From contig NZ_JAQQTF010000007.1 of NCBI RefSeq assembly GCF_028561275.1, forward strand, positions 284,930-348,929: a DNA stretch of 64,000 bases, written 5' to 3'. The DNA is from Aureisphaera galaxeae. GTDB lineage: Bacteria; Bacteroidota; Bacteroidia; Flavobacteriales; Flavobacteriaceae. The notes below the pieces were generated by a model, which was not told the origin of the DNA, made no database searches, and saw nothing but the letters and a program-made list of their open reading frames with translations. The position numbers were made by a program, and so were the translations under genes. Shown here in pieces: positions 50,369-58,906 of the stretch. How positions within the stretch are numbered: position 1 is the stretch's first letter; every line of letters starts with the position of its first letter.

Positions 50369-50403
50369 CAGTAGGCAGTATTCAGTATGCAGTTTGCAGC
50401 ATG
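50369..50403 (+). repeat. Five tandem CAGTATG-like heptamers
   Basis: CAGTAGG, CAGTATT, CAGTATG, CAGTTTG and CAGCATG follow one another without gaps right after the moxR stop. A complementary ACTG-rich tract (including the palindrome GGCAGCTGCC) occupies the rest of the space up to the DUF58 start at 50461, so the whole 94-base region could fold back on itself. Confidence 0.6.
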
Positions 50404-50460
50404 GCTGTGAAATGATCTCATACTGTTAACTGGCAGCTGCCAACTGTTCACTGAAAAGAT

Positions 50461-51327
50461 ATGGACACGAAAGAACTTCTTAAGAAAGTACGTAAGATCG
50501 AAATCAAAACACGTCGCCTTAGCGACCACGTGTTTGGTGGCGAGTACCATAGTACCTTTAAGGGACGTGGGATGACTTTTTCTGAAGTACGACAGTACCA
50601 ATTTGGGGACGACGTTCGTAATATCGATTGGAATGTTACCGCTCGGTATAACGAACCTTTCGTTAAGGTGTTCGAAGAAGAACGCGAACTTACCATGATG
50701 CTTATGGTAGATATTAGTGGTTCGGAGTTCTTCGGGACGGACACTCAGTTCAAAAATGAGATCATTACCGAAATAGCAGCTACCTTGGCTTTTTCGGCCA
50801 TGCAGAACAATGATAAGATTGGCCTCATCCTATTTTCGGATGCCATCGAGTTGTTCATTCCGCCTAAAAAAGGGAAGTCGCATGTGCTTAGAATCATTCG
50901 TGAACTCATCGAGTTTCAACCACAGAGCAAACGAACGGATATCGCCCAAGCCCTGAAATACCTAACTAATGTGATGAAAAAGAAGGCCATTGTGTTTGTG
51001 CTTTCCGACTTCATTACCGATGGTTATCGGGATACCTTGAAAATCGTTTCCAAAAAACACGATGTTACTGGGATTCGAATTTACGATCGCCGTGAAGAAG
51101 AGATTCCGAATTTAGGAATGGTGCAGATGGAAGATGAAGAAACAGGGGAATTAATGTTGGTAAATACTGGTTCTAAAAGTGTACGTAGGAATTACAGCAA
51201 GTACTATCAGGAGCGCGTGGACGAATTTAACGATGCCTTCCTGAAAAGTGGTGCCGGAGTGTTAAGCTGCAGGGTGGACGAAAGCTATGTGAAGAAATTA
51301 TTGGGATATTTCAAAAGAAGAGGATAA
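50461..51327 (+). CDS. DUF58 protein (vWA-like, MoxR partner)
   Basis: This 288-residue protein starts with RKIEIKTRRLSDHVFGGEYHSTFKGRGM, then the DUF58 core (YQFGDDVRNIDWNVTARYNEPFVKVFEEERE) and a von Willebrand A metal site in VDISGSE. It is the usual partner of MoxR ATPases and soluble (no membrane helix). It is separated from moxR by the heptamer region but is certainly in the same operon. Confidence 0.94.
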   Translation: MDTKELLKKVRKIEIKTRRLSDHVFGGEYHSTFKGRGMTFSEVRQYQFGDDVRNIDWNVTARYNEPFVKVFEEERELTMMLMVDISGSEFFGTDTQFKNEIITEIAATLAFSAMQNNDKIGLILFSDAIELFIPPKKGKSHVLRIIRELIEFQPQSKRTDIAQALKYLTNVMKKKAIVFVLSDFITDGYRDTLKIVSKKHDVTGIRIYDRREEEIPNLGMVQMEDEETGELMLVNTGSKSVRRNYSKYYQERVDEFNDAFLKSGAGVLSCRVDESYVKKLLGYFKRRG

Positions 51328-51330
51328 TAG

Positions 51331-53019
51331 ATGTTGAGTGACACGAAATACAGACTTTTTAAATGGAAGACAGGTACTATTAGACGTCTAATTCTCTCTT
51401 CTCTCTTTTCTCTTCTCTTTTTTCTCTTCTCTTTTGAAGCTTCCGCTCAGGTCACCTCATCGGTAGACACTACCCTTATCCGGATTGGGGAAGAAATAAA
51501 ATACACAATTCAGGTAGAAGCCGATACCACTTCCTTGGTGCTGTTTCCCGAAGGACAAAGCTTTGCTCCTTTGGAAACTATAGAATCGTACAAAACAGAC
51601 ACGACCCAACTGGAGTCAAAATATTTGCTGATTAAGAAATACGGGATCACCCAATTCGATTCGGGGACCTATAAACTTCCGGCACAAAGGGTCATGATAG
51701 ACGATCGCGTGTTTACCACAGACTCGGCCATGGTCGAGGTACGCGATGTACCTGTAGATACCCTCAAGCAGAAGATGTTCGACATCAAACCGGTGATCGA
51801 AGTAAAAGGCCCTCCTTTCAACTTCATCTGGCTGCTTTATGTACTTGCTCCACTTTTGGTCATTGGAGGGGTTTGGTATTTTCTTTTCAGAAGAAAGAAG
51901 CGAAAGGAAGAACGTGAAAAGCAATTGCCTCCTTATGAAGAGGCCATGGTAGCCCTTCAGGAATTGGACAATTTGGAATTGTTGAAGGAAAACAAATCCA
52001 AAGCCTATTATTCTTCTCTTACTGAAATTGTAAAACGCTATCTAGATCGCGAGGTAGACAGTCGCGCTTTAGAAAGTACCAGTGATGAACTGATTGAACG
52101 TTTACTGCTTTTAAAGGATTCTGGTCACTTCGAATTCGATAAGGAAACCATTCGGAAGTTGGATGCCATTTTCAAGCGAGCTGATTTGGTGAAGTTTGCC
52201 AAAATGAAGGAAGAATCTGGTCAAGCTCGTTCGGATCGCGCTTCCATAGAGGAAATCATAAACGAAACCCAAGAGGCCATTCCGGAACCTTCCGAAGAGG
52301 AATTGTTGCAGAACGAATTGTATCTAGCCGCAATGAGAAAAAAGCGCAGGAACAAGCGCGTTCTCATTGGAAGCCTTGCGGGCGTACTGGCTATTCTTAT
52401 AACAACCGTTGTTTTGGGTAGTACCTACGGATGGTCCTACCTTAAGGACAATGTTATTGGGCATCCCACTAAGGAATTGTTGGAAGGGAAATGGTACAAG
52501 AGTGAATATGGGATTCCGTCTATCATTGTGGAAACCCCAGTTATTTTGAAGCGTACCGAACTTCCAATTCCTGAGGAATTAAAAGCCCAGATCCAGTCTA
52601 CGGACGCATTTGCTTACGGAAGTGTCATTGATCAGTTTTCCATTGTAGTGAATGCCACACGATTTACGAATCCAGTAGAAGTGGATTTGGAGGTTTCTTT
52701 AGAAGGGTCCCTTCAAACCTTGGAGCAGCAGGGAGCACAGAACATCTTTGTGAAGCAGGAATCTTTTGAGACGGGAGAAGGGCTGAAAGGAAGGAAGGCG
52801 TACGGAAGTTTTAATTTCCCTATGTCTAATGGGAAATTAGCACCCAAGCAGAATTATGAAATCATTGCCTTCGGACAACAAGGCGCTTTGCAACAGATCA
52901 TGGTGGTATCCAGGGAAGATGATGTTTATGCCAAACAAGTGGTAGAGCGGATTATGAATTCGGTGGAGTTGGAAGTGGATCCATTTCAGAAAATTAAAAA
53001 AGATAAGGAAGAGGAATAA
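51331..53019 (+). CDS. BatD-like/unknown double-membrane-span protein of the bat operon
   Basis: This is a 562-residue protein: signal peptide (ending ASAQ), an N-terminal BatD-like beta domain (residues 40-155), membrane helix (about 165-187, WLLYVLAPLLVIGGVWYFLF), a cytoplasmic helical domain (190-340, with EIVKRYLDREVDSRALESTS), a second helix (about 348-375) and a C-terminal domain with no recognised family. It occupies the place between DUF58 and batA. The signal-peptide core lies in a polypyrimidine repeat (see the 51394-51418 entry). The assignment to the BatD/DUF4381 group is tentative. Confidence 0.7.
   Translation: MLSDTKYRLFKWKTGTIRRLILSSLFSLLFFLFSFEASAQVTSSVDTTLIRIGEEIKYTIQVEADTTSLVLFPEGQSFAPLETIESYKTDTTQLESKYLLIKKYGITQFDSGTYKLPAQRVMIDDRVFTTDSAMVEVRDVPVDTLKQKMFDIKPVIEVKGPPFNFIWLLYVLAPLLVIGGVWYFLFRRKKRKEEREKQLPPYEEAMVALQELDNLELLKENKSKAYYSSLTEIVKRYLDREVDSRALESTSDELIERLLLLKDSGHFEFDKETIRKLDAIFKRADLVKFAKMKEESGQARSDRASIEEIINETQEAIPEPSEEELLQNELYLAAMRKKRRNKRVLIGSLAGVLAILITTVVLGSTYGWSYLKDNVIGHPTKELLEGKWYKSEYGIPSIIVETPVILKRTELPIPEELKAQIQSTDAFAYGSVIDQFSIVVNATRFTNPVEVDLEVSLEGSLQTLEQQGAQNIFVKQESFETGEGLKGRKAYGSFNFPMSNGKLAPKQNYEIIAFGQQGALQQIMVVSREDDVYAKQVVERIMNSVELEVDPFQKIKKDKEEE
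51394..51418. repeat. Polypyrimidine 25-mer, copy 2 (inside the signal peptide)
   Basis: This tract matches 45049-45073 at 24 of 25 bases. In frame it encodes LSSLFSLLF, the hydrophobic core of the signal peptide of the preceding CDS entry. A 14-bp perfect palindrome ATTAGACGTCTAAT lies directly upstream at 51379-51392. Confidence 0.6.
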
Positions 53020-54020
53020 TGCAGAATTTCGAATACGTACATCCACAGTTTTTTTGGTTGCTTCTAGTGCTACCACTGCTAGTGGTATGGTACATTTGGA
53101 AACGACGACAACAAACCGCCTCCCTTAAAATATCGAGTATAAAAGGATTTAAGACCGGTAAAAATTGGCTGGCCAAACTACGCCCTTTACTTTTTGCATT
53201 GCGTTTATTGGCCCTTGCCGCTATTATCGTAGCATTAGCCCGTCCCAGAAACGTAGACGAAAGCACCAAGATTAAAACCACTAGCGGAATCGATATTGTC
53301 ATGGCCATCGATGTTTCTGCCAGTATGCTGGCTAGGGATTTAAAGCCCAATCGATTGGAAGCCCTTAAGAAGGTGGCAGGAAGATTTATCAATGCACGTC
53401 CCAACGATCGTATAGGATTGGTGGAATATGCAGGGGAAAGTTTTACGAAAACCCCTCTTACGAGTGATAAGAGCATAGCGCTTTCCTCTTTAAAGAGCAT
53501 TCGATATAATAATATTATTGAAGGAGGTACCGCCATTGGTATGGGATTGGCAACTGCCGTAAACCGATTAAAGGAAAGCCGGGCCAAAAGCAAGGTGATT
53601 ATCCTTCTTACCGACGGGGTGAATAATACCGGTTTTATCGATCCTAAAATTGCGAGCGAATTGGCGGTAGAATTTGGGATTAAGGTATATACGATTGGCT
53701 TAGGAACCAATGGGATGGCTGTCTCACCTATTGGATTGCTCCAAAGTGGAGAGTTTCAATACGGCAATGTCCCCGTTGAAATCGATGAGGAGCTGTTGAA
53801 AGAAATTGCAGCAACGACAGATGGTAAGTATTTCCGTGCTACCAATAATACCCGTTTAAGTGAGATTTATGAAGAAATTAATAAACTGGAAAAGACGGAA
53901 ATAGAAGAATTCAAGTTTAAGAGTTATGATGAGAAGTTTCGCCCCTTAGTGTTATTGGCCCTAGGGCTTTTGGCGTTGGAGTGGCTACTTCGATATACAG
54001 TATTTAGGAGTTTTATTTAA
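53019..54020 (+). CDS. batA: BatA, vWA-domain membrane protein
   Basis: This 333-residue protein has two N-terminal helices and one C-terminal helix flanking a von Willebrand A domain. The MIDAS motif is DVSASM in AIDVSASMLARDL, with later T and D sites (TPLTSDKS, LLTDGVNN). Bat proteins are needed for aerotolerance in Bacteroides. The ATG overlaps the previous stop codon by one base. Confidence 0.95.
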   Translation: MQNFEYVHPQFFWLLLVLPLLVVWYIWKRRQQTASLKISSIKGFKTGKNWLAKLRPLLFALRLLALAAIIVALARPRNVDESTKIKTTSGIDIVMAIDVSASMLARDLKPNRLEALKKVAGRFINARPNDRIGLVEYAGESFTKTPLTSDKSIALSSLKSIRYNNIIEGGTAIGMGLATAVNRLKESRAKSKVIILLTDGVNNTGFIDPKIASELAVEFGIKVYTIGLGTNGMAVSPIGLLQSGEFQYGNVPVEIDEELLKEIAATTDGKYFRATNNTRLSEIYEEINKLEKTEIEEFKFKSYDEKFRPLVLLALGLLALEWLLRYTVFRSFI

Positions 54021-54021
54021 G

Positions 54022-55059
54022 ATGTATCAATTAGAAGAACCCATATTTTTTTATGTAATGATCGGTATTCCGGCGTTGGCTTTCTTGTTCCTATTGGTAC
54101 AACTATGGAGAAAGCGAACCCAGGATCATTTTGCTTCCAACGGACTGCTTAAAAAACTAAGCCCGACCCGATCCTTGTTTAAACCCATATTGAAACTTTT
54201 GGTATTATGCCTTGTCGTTGCCTGTCTTAGTTTTGCCCTGGTGAATCCTAAGATTGGAACCAAGCTGGAAACAGTGAAACGAGAAGGTGTGGATGTGGTC
54301 TTTGCTTTAGACGTTTCCAAAAGTATGTTGGCCGAGGATATTGCCCCCAATAGAATGGAGAAATCCAAGCAATTGGTGACGCAGATTATTAATAGTCTGG
54401 CAGGCGATCGAGTAGGGATCATTGGTTATGCCAGCAGTGCATTTCCACAGGTGCCTATTACCACAGATTTTGCCTCCACCAAGCTATTTTTGGCTGGGAT
54501 GAACACCGATATGGTTTCTTCTCAGGGAACCGCTATTACCGAAGCCATTTCGTTGGCGCAAACCTATTACAACGACGAAGAGCAAACCAACCGGGTACTT
54601 TTTATCGTAAGTGATGGTGAGGATCATGAAGGAAATGTAGCAGCCATTGTGGAAGAAGCTTCACAAATGGGCATCAAAATATTTACCATTGGTGTAGGGA
54701 CCGATAAGGGTGCGCAAATTCCCATTAAAAGAAATGGGATTTTACAATATTACAAGCGTGACCAAAACAATGAGATGGTTATTACCCGATTAAATACTGC
54801 GACGCTTCAGGAAATTGCTGAAGGTGCCAATGGGGAGTATATCGACGGAAGTAGCACAAAGGAAGTTGTGGAGACCGTTACGGCCATTCTAAATGGAATG
54901 GACAAAAAAGAATTCGAGGCCAAGCAGTTTACCGATTTTAAGGATCAGTTTCAATGGTTTTTGGCAGGGGCATTATTTTTGTTGATATTCGATGTCTTCC
55001 TTTTAGAACGTAAAACAGCGTGGTTGAAGAAGTTAAACTTATTTAATGAAGGGGAATAA
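54022..55059 (+). CDS. batB: BatB, vWA-domain membrane protein
   Basis: This 345-residue protein is similar to BatA but follows it: two membrane segments near the N-terminus, MIDAS DVSKSM, VSDGEDHEGN, and a C-terminal helix (WFLAGALFLLIFDVFLL). It starts one base after the BatA stop. The two probably form a membrane complex with BatC-BatE. Confidence 0.95.
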   Translation: MYQLEEPIFFYVMIGIPALAFLFLLVQLWRKRTQDHFASNGLLKKLSPTRSLFKPILKLLVLCLVVACLSFALVNPKIGTKLETVKREGVDVVFALDVSKSMLAEDIAPNRMEKSKQLVTQIINSLAGDRVGIIGYASSAFPQVPITTDFASTKLFLAGMNTDMVSSQGTAITEAISLAQTYYNDEEQTNRVLFIVSDGEDHEGNVAAIVEEASQMGIKIFTIGVGTDKGAQIPIKRNGILQYYKRDQNNEMVITRLNTATLQEIAEGANGEYIDGSSTKEVVETVTAILNGMDKKEFEAKQFTDFKDQFQWFLAGALFLLIFDVFLLERKTAWLKKLNLFNEGE

Positions 55060-55060
55060 T

Positions 55061-55930
55061 ATGAAAATGAAGTTTATTACAACATGGGTATTGCTTTTGG
55101 TCTCTTGTGCCATTTTTGCGCAGAAGGAATCAAAAACACAAAAACAACAGCACAAGCAAACACAAGAGTTTTTAAGCGATGCCAATTCGGAGATCTTCGA
55201 TGATAATTTCGTCGATGCAGAAGTGAATTACCGAAAAGCCATTGCCACGAGTCCTTCCTTGGAAACAGGGAAGTACAATTTGGGAAATGCCTACTACAAT
55301 GAGGCCAAAAACGATGAGGCCATGCGTCGCTTTGCCCAGGCTGCAGAAGTGGCAAAAAATAAACCCGAAAAGCACAAGGCATATCATAACCTCGGGAATA
55401 CCTTTATGAATGCCAAGAAGTATCAGGAAGCGGTAGAGTCTTATAAAAATGCACTGCGCAACAATCCTACCGATGAAGAAACCCGCTATAATTTAGCATT
55501 GGCCAAGGAAATGCTGGAGAAGAACCCACCACAAGGAGGCGATGGGGAAAATGACAATCAAGACCAGCAGGACAATCAGGATCAAAACGAGAATCAGGAT
55601 AATAAGGAAAACGACGAAGGCAAGGATAAAGAAGGCGATGATGGTGAACAAAAGGAAGATGAAAGCGATCAAGGCGACGAAAAAGAAAAGAATCAAGGGG
55701 AAAAGGAAGGCGATAATGAAAAACAGGATCAAAAAGATCCTAAGGAGCAGAAGGATGGACAGGGAGATCAACCCAAAGAACAGAAAAACCAACCTGTTCC
55801 CGGACAGCTATCACCACAGCAAATTAAAAACTTGTTGAAGGCCATGAACGATCAGGAAAAAAAGGTTCAGGATAAAATTAATGCCAAAAAATTGAAAGGA
55901 ACCAAGGTGAAAAGTAACAAAGACTGGTAG
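55061..55930 (+). CDS. batC: BatC, TPR protein with acidic tail
   Basis: This protein has 289 residues from the ATG at 55061, right after the batB stop; an earlier ATG at 55046 overlaps batB. A signal peptide (VSCAIFAQ) is followed by three tetratricopeptide repeats (SPSLETGKYNLGNAYYNEAK, then HKAYHNLGNTFMNAKKYQEA, then TDEETRYNLALAKEML). A long Gln/Asn/Asp/Glu/Lys low-complexity tail (about residues 155-265) is typical of BatC. A periplasmic scaffold. Confidence 0.94.
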   Translation: MKMKFITTWVLLLVSCAIFAQKESKTQKQQHKQTQEFLSDANSEIFDDNFVDAEVNYRKAIATSPSLETGKYNLGNAYYNEAKNDEAMRRFAQAAEVAKNKPEKHKAYHNLGNTFMNAKKYQEAVESYKNALRNNPTDEETRYNLALAKEMLEKNPPQGGDGENDNQDQQDNQDQNENQDNKENDEGKDKEGDDGEQKEDESDQGDEKEKNQGEKEGDNEKQDQKDPKEQKDGQGDQPKEQKNQPVPGQLSPQQIKNLLKAMNDQEKKVQDKINAKKLKGTKVKSNKDW

Positions 55931-55932
55931 TA

Positions 55933-57705
55933 ATGCGGCGAATGCAGTTTCTCTACATAGTATTATTTCTGTTGGGCAGTGGTTTTCTGCAAGCTCAAGT
56001 TACGTTTCAATCCAAGGTGAGCAAAAAGAAATTGGGGATTAACGAACGCCTTCGGGTGGATTTTGAAATGAACCAAGATGGCGATGATTTTAACCCTCCC
56101 GATTTTGCAGGTTTTAGAATTGTGGGTGGTCCACACCAAGCGATAAGCAACTCTTGGATCAATGGAAAAAGGAGCTATTCCAAAACCTATACGTATACCC
56201 TTTCCCCTAAAGCAAAAGGGAAGTTTACCATTGGACAGGCAACCATAAACATAGAAGGCGAAACCTATAAGACCACTCCTATTGCGGTCGAGGTTACATC
56301 TGCTGTTAAAAAACCTAAAGATGGGAACAATGCCGATTATTTGGCGAGTGAAAATGTACATCTCATTGCTGAGGTATCCAAGGCGAATCCCTATCTCAAT
56401 GAAGCGATCACAGTAACCTATAAGTTGTACGTATCGCACGAAGTGAGTATTACCAGTAATTGGCGGGAAGTAGATACCCCAAAATATGCCGATTTCTGGA
56501 GTCAGAATATCGATAGTCGTGGAAACTATAAAATCTACGACGGGACCTACAAAGGGGAAGATTACCGCTATGTAGTGTTGAGAAGGACCGTACTATATCC
56601 TCAGAAAACGGGAAAACTGGAAATTGAACCTTTGAGCTTGGATATTCCTATCGATGTAAAGAGCAAACGTCGTGATATTTTCGGGCGTCGACTTATGACA
56701 CGGGTCAATAAGACTATTTCTGCAGGAAAGAGAACAATCAATGTTAAGCCTTTGCCGGAAGAAGGAAGACCTATCAACTTTACTGGGGCGGTAGGGGATT
56801 TCGATTTTAATCTTTCCGCCAATAAGACCAAATTGGATGCCAATGAGGCCTTGGAGCTATCGGTGAAGGTCTCTGGAGATGGAAACCTAAAGCTGTTCGA
56901 TCTTCCCAAATTGAAGCTTCCCAGTTCTTTGGAAGTATACGAACCTTCCCGTGCCGATAATATCCGTACCCAAGCGAAGGGGATGACAGGAGCCATGGTA
57001 GAGAATTATACCGTAGTGCCCCAGTTTAAAGGGAACTATCCCATTAGACCTATTTCCTTTTCCTATTTCAATCCGAAAACAGAAGCCTACGAAACACTTA
57101 CCTCCAATGAGATTTTGATCGAGGTTGAAAATGGTCCATTGACCAGTGAAAGTTCCGAAAATAATACCGCCACAAGCAAACAATTGGTTACGCTGGATAA
57201 GAATCAATTTAAATACATTAAACTGAATGCGGATTTGGAGTCTGTTGAGAGGGCTTATTTCTTTAAGTCGAAAGCCTTTTGGATGTTGTTGGGAATTCCT
57301 TTCTTGTTTATTCCATTGGCCATTTTTGTTGGGCGAAAGCGGAAACAACGTTTGGCCGATGTTGAAGGGAACCGACTACGCAGGGCGAATCAGCTGGCCA
57401 AGAAATACTTGAGTGAAGCCAAGAAAAATATGACAAATCAGTCTGCTTTCTATGAATCTTTAGAGCGGGCACTTCACAATTATCTTAAGGCTAAATTGAA
57501 TATAGAAACCAGCGAAATGTCCAAAGCGCATATTTCGAATGCACTATTGGAGAGAAAGGTAGACATGGGCGTAGTTGGCAATTTCACGGATCTTTTAAAG
57601 AGTTGTGAATTTGCGCGCTATACACCTAGCTCTAATGTCACTATTCAGAAAGATTACGAAACTGCTGTTACGACCATTTCTAGCATAGACAAACAATTTC
57701 AATAG
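55933..57705 (+). CDS. batD: BatD, oxygen-tolerance protein
   Basis: This 590-residue protein has a signal peptide (FLQAQ), three immunoglobulin-like beta domains (VDFEMNQDGDDFNPPDFAG and GAVGDFDFNLSANKTKLDAN), one membrane helix at about 437-457 (FWMLLGIPFLFIPLAIFVG) and a cytoplasmic helical tail. It is the canonical BatD of Bacteroidota aerotolerance operons. Confidence 0.94.
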   Translation: MRRMQFLYIVLFLLGSGFLQAQVTFQSKVSKKKLGINERLRVDFEMNQDGDDFNPPDFAGFRIVGGPHQAISNSWINGKRSYSKTYTYTLSPKAKGKFTIGQATINIEGETYKTTPIAVEVTSAVKKPKDGNNADYLASENVHLIAEVSKANPYLNEAITVTYKLYVSHEVSITSNWREVDTPKYADFWSQNIDSRGNYKIYDGTYKGEDYRYVVLRRTVLYPQKTGKLEIEPLSLDIPIDVKSKRRDIFGRRLMTRVNKTISAGKRTINVKPLPEEGRPINFTGAVGDFDFNLSANKTKLDANEALELSVKVSGDGNLKLFDLPKLKLPSSLEVYEPSRADNIRTQAKGMTGAMVENYTVVPQFKGNYPIRPISFSYFNPKTEAYETLTSNEILIEVENGPLTSESSENNTATSKQLVTLDKNQFKYIKLNADLESVERAYFFKSKAFWMLLGIPFLFIPLAIFVGRKRKQRLADVEGNRLRRANQLAKKYLSEAKKNMTNQSAFYESLERALHNYLKAKLNIETSEMSKAHISNALLERKVDMGVVGNFTDLLKSCEFARYTPSSNVTIQKDYETAVTTISSIDKQFQ

Positions 57706-57716
57706 GAACCCAGAAA

Positions 57717-58466
57717 ATGAAAAAGGCCATCTACATATTGATACTTCTTGTTTCCGTGTTGGGAACAGCTCAGAACGAAGCCCTTTTCGAACAGGGGAAG
57801 CAGCAATATAAGGCCGAAAAATACCAAGAGGCCATTACCAATTGGAATAAGATATTGCAATCTGGGGAGCATTCTGCAGCACTGTATTACAACATCGGGA
57901 ATGCCCATTATAGGCTTAATGAAATTGGTCCGAGCATCTATTATTACGAAAAAGCACTGCAATTATCACCCAACGACAAAGAGATTTTAAACAATTTAGC
58001 CTATGCGCAAAATGCCACAGTAGATGCCATAGAACCCTTACCCCAAACCGTGTTTGCAAAATGGGATAAGAGCGTTTCCAGCTTGCTTACTTTTGAAGGT
58101 TGGGCATGGGTTTCCGTTATTTGTGCCTTGTTGTTTGCCCTGCTCTTTATCACCTATTATTTTTCAATGTACAGCAGACAAAAACGGGTATTATTTGTAG
58201 GTGCATTACTTACACTTTTCGTACTCATCACGGGGGTTTCCATGAGTTTCCGAAATTTTGGAAAACAGCTTAAGGATAAGCCTGCCATTATCTTTGCCGA
58301 AAGTACCGAAGTGAAGTCCGATCCTAAGATGAATAGTGAGACTTCATTCCTTTTACACGAGGGTACCAAAGTCCAGATTCTTGCCGAAGATGGAGACTGG
58401 AGTCGCATCCAAATTGCTGACGGAAAGGACGGTTGGGTGCTTAACTCCGATTTCAAAACACTATAG
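57717..58466 (+). CDS. batE: BatE, TPR-SH3 protein
   Basis: This 249-residue protein has a signal peptide, TPR units (LFEQGKQQYKAEKYQEAITNW, then LYYNIGNAHYRLNEIGPSIYYY), two membrane helices (about 130-175) and a C-terminal SH3b domain (EGTKVQILAEDGDWSRIQIA). It is the last bat gene; BatC and BatE together are thought to chaperone the complex. Confidence 0.93.
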   Translation: MKKAIYILILLVSVLGTAQNEALFEQGKQQYKAEKYQEAITNWNKILQSGEHSAALYYNIGNAHYRLNEIGPSIYYYEKALQLSPNDKEILNNLAYAQNATVDAIEPLPQTVFAKWDKSVSSLLTFEGWAWVSVICALLFALLFITYYFSMYSRQKRVLFVGALLTLFVLITGVSMSFRNFGKQLKDKPAIIFAESTEVKSDPKMNSETSFLLHEGTKVQILAEDGDWSRIQIADGKDGWVLNSDFKTL

Positions 58467-58505
58467 ATTTAGTAAGAGATTAACAGCTAAATTGGCGTAA
58501 AATGC

Positions 58506-58513
58506 TATTTTTG
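58506..58513 (+). promoter_or_regulatory. Candidate -7 box TATTTTTG of the 97-residue gene
   Basis: TATTTTTG fits TAnnTTTG. The ATG at 58533 is 19 bases downstream. No clear -33 element at the usual distance was seen. Confidence 0.4.
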
Positions 58514-58532
58514 ATTAAGCTTAAGCGAATTC

Positions 58533-58826
58533 ATGAAGACCAACGCCATATTCTTTTTGCTTATTTTTTCCATTTTTATCATTGCTCCGGCAGTGATTTC
58601 GCTATGTGATAGTGAGGTGAATATCATAGAGTTTTCTATGGGTGAAGAGGAAAAAGCGGATACTTCTTTAGCAGATTCGGAAAAGCATCCCTTTCAAACA
58701 TTACGCATCCCGGTAAGTTTAAATACCGGTGTTCAGAAAACAACTCCATTAATTTCTTTCGAACTTCTTTGGGATACTTGGTACCCAGATACGTTTTCTC
58801 CCCCACCAGAATCTATAGTGCTTTAA
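58533..58826 (+). CDS. Small hypothetical membrane protein
   Basis: This 97-residue protein has one N-terminal hydrophobic helix (AIFFLLIFSIFIIAPAVISL) and a soluble tail (LISFELLWDTWYPDTFSPPP). The size and position (between batE and the SulP transporter, with its own promoter box) suggest a real gene. No family is recognised. Confidence 0.65.
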   Translation: MKTNAIFFLLIFSIFIIAPAVISLCDSEVNIIEFSMGEEEKADTSLADSEKHPFQTLRIPVSLNTGVQKTTPLISFELLWDTWYPDTFSPPPESIVL

Positions 58827-58906
58827 TATAACGAAGCATTACCCAGTTCTAAAGCAGGACCGTAGTCGGTTTTGTGCTATTTAAACAACCTATAAAACAA
58901 CAACCT

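Noticed and set aside
50369..50403. CRISPR-like array
   Set aside because: The units are adjacent 7-mers without spacers and no cas gene is present.
55493..55792. Minus-strand hydrophobic open frame within batC
   Set aside because: It is the antisense of the BatC acidic low-complexity tail.
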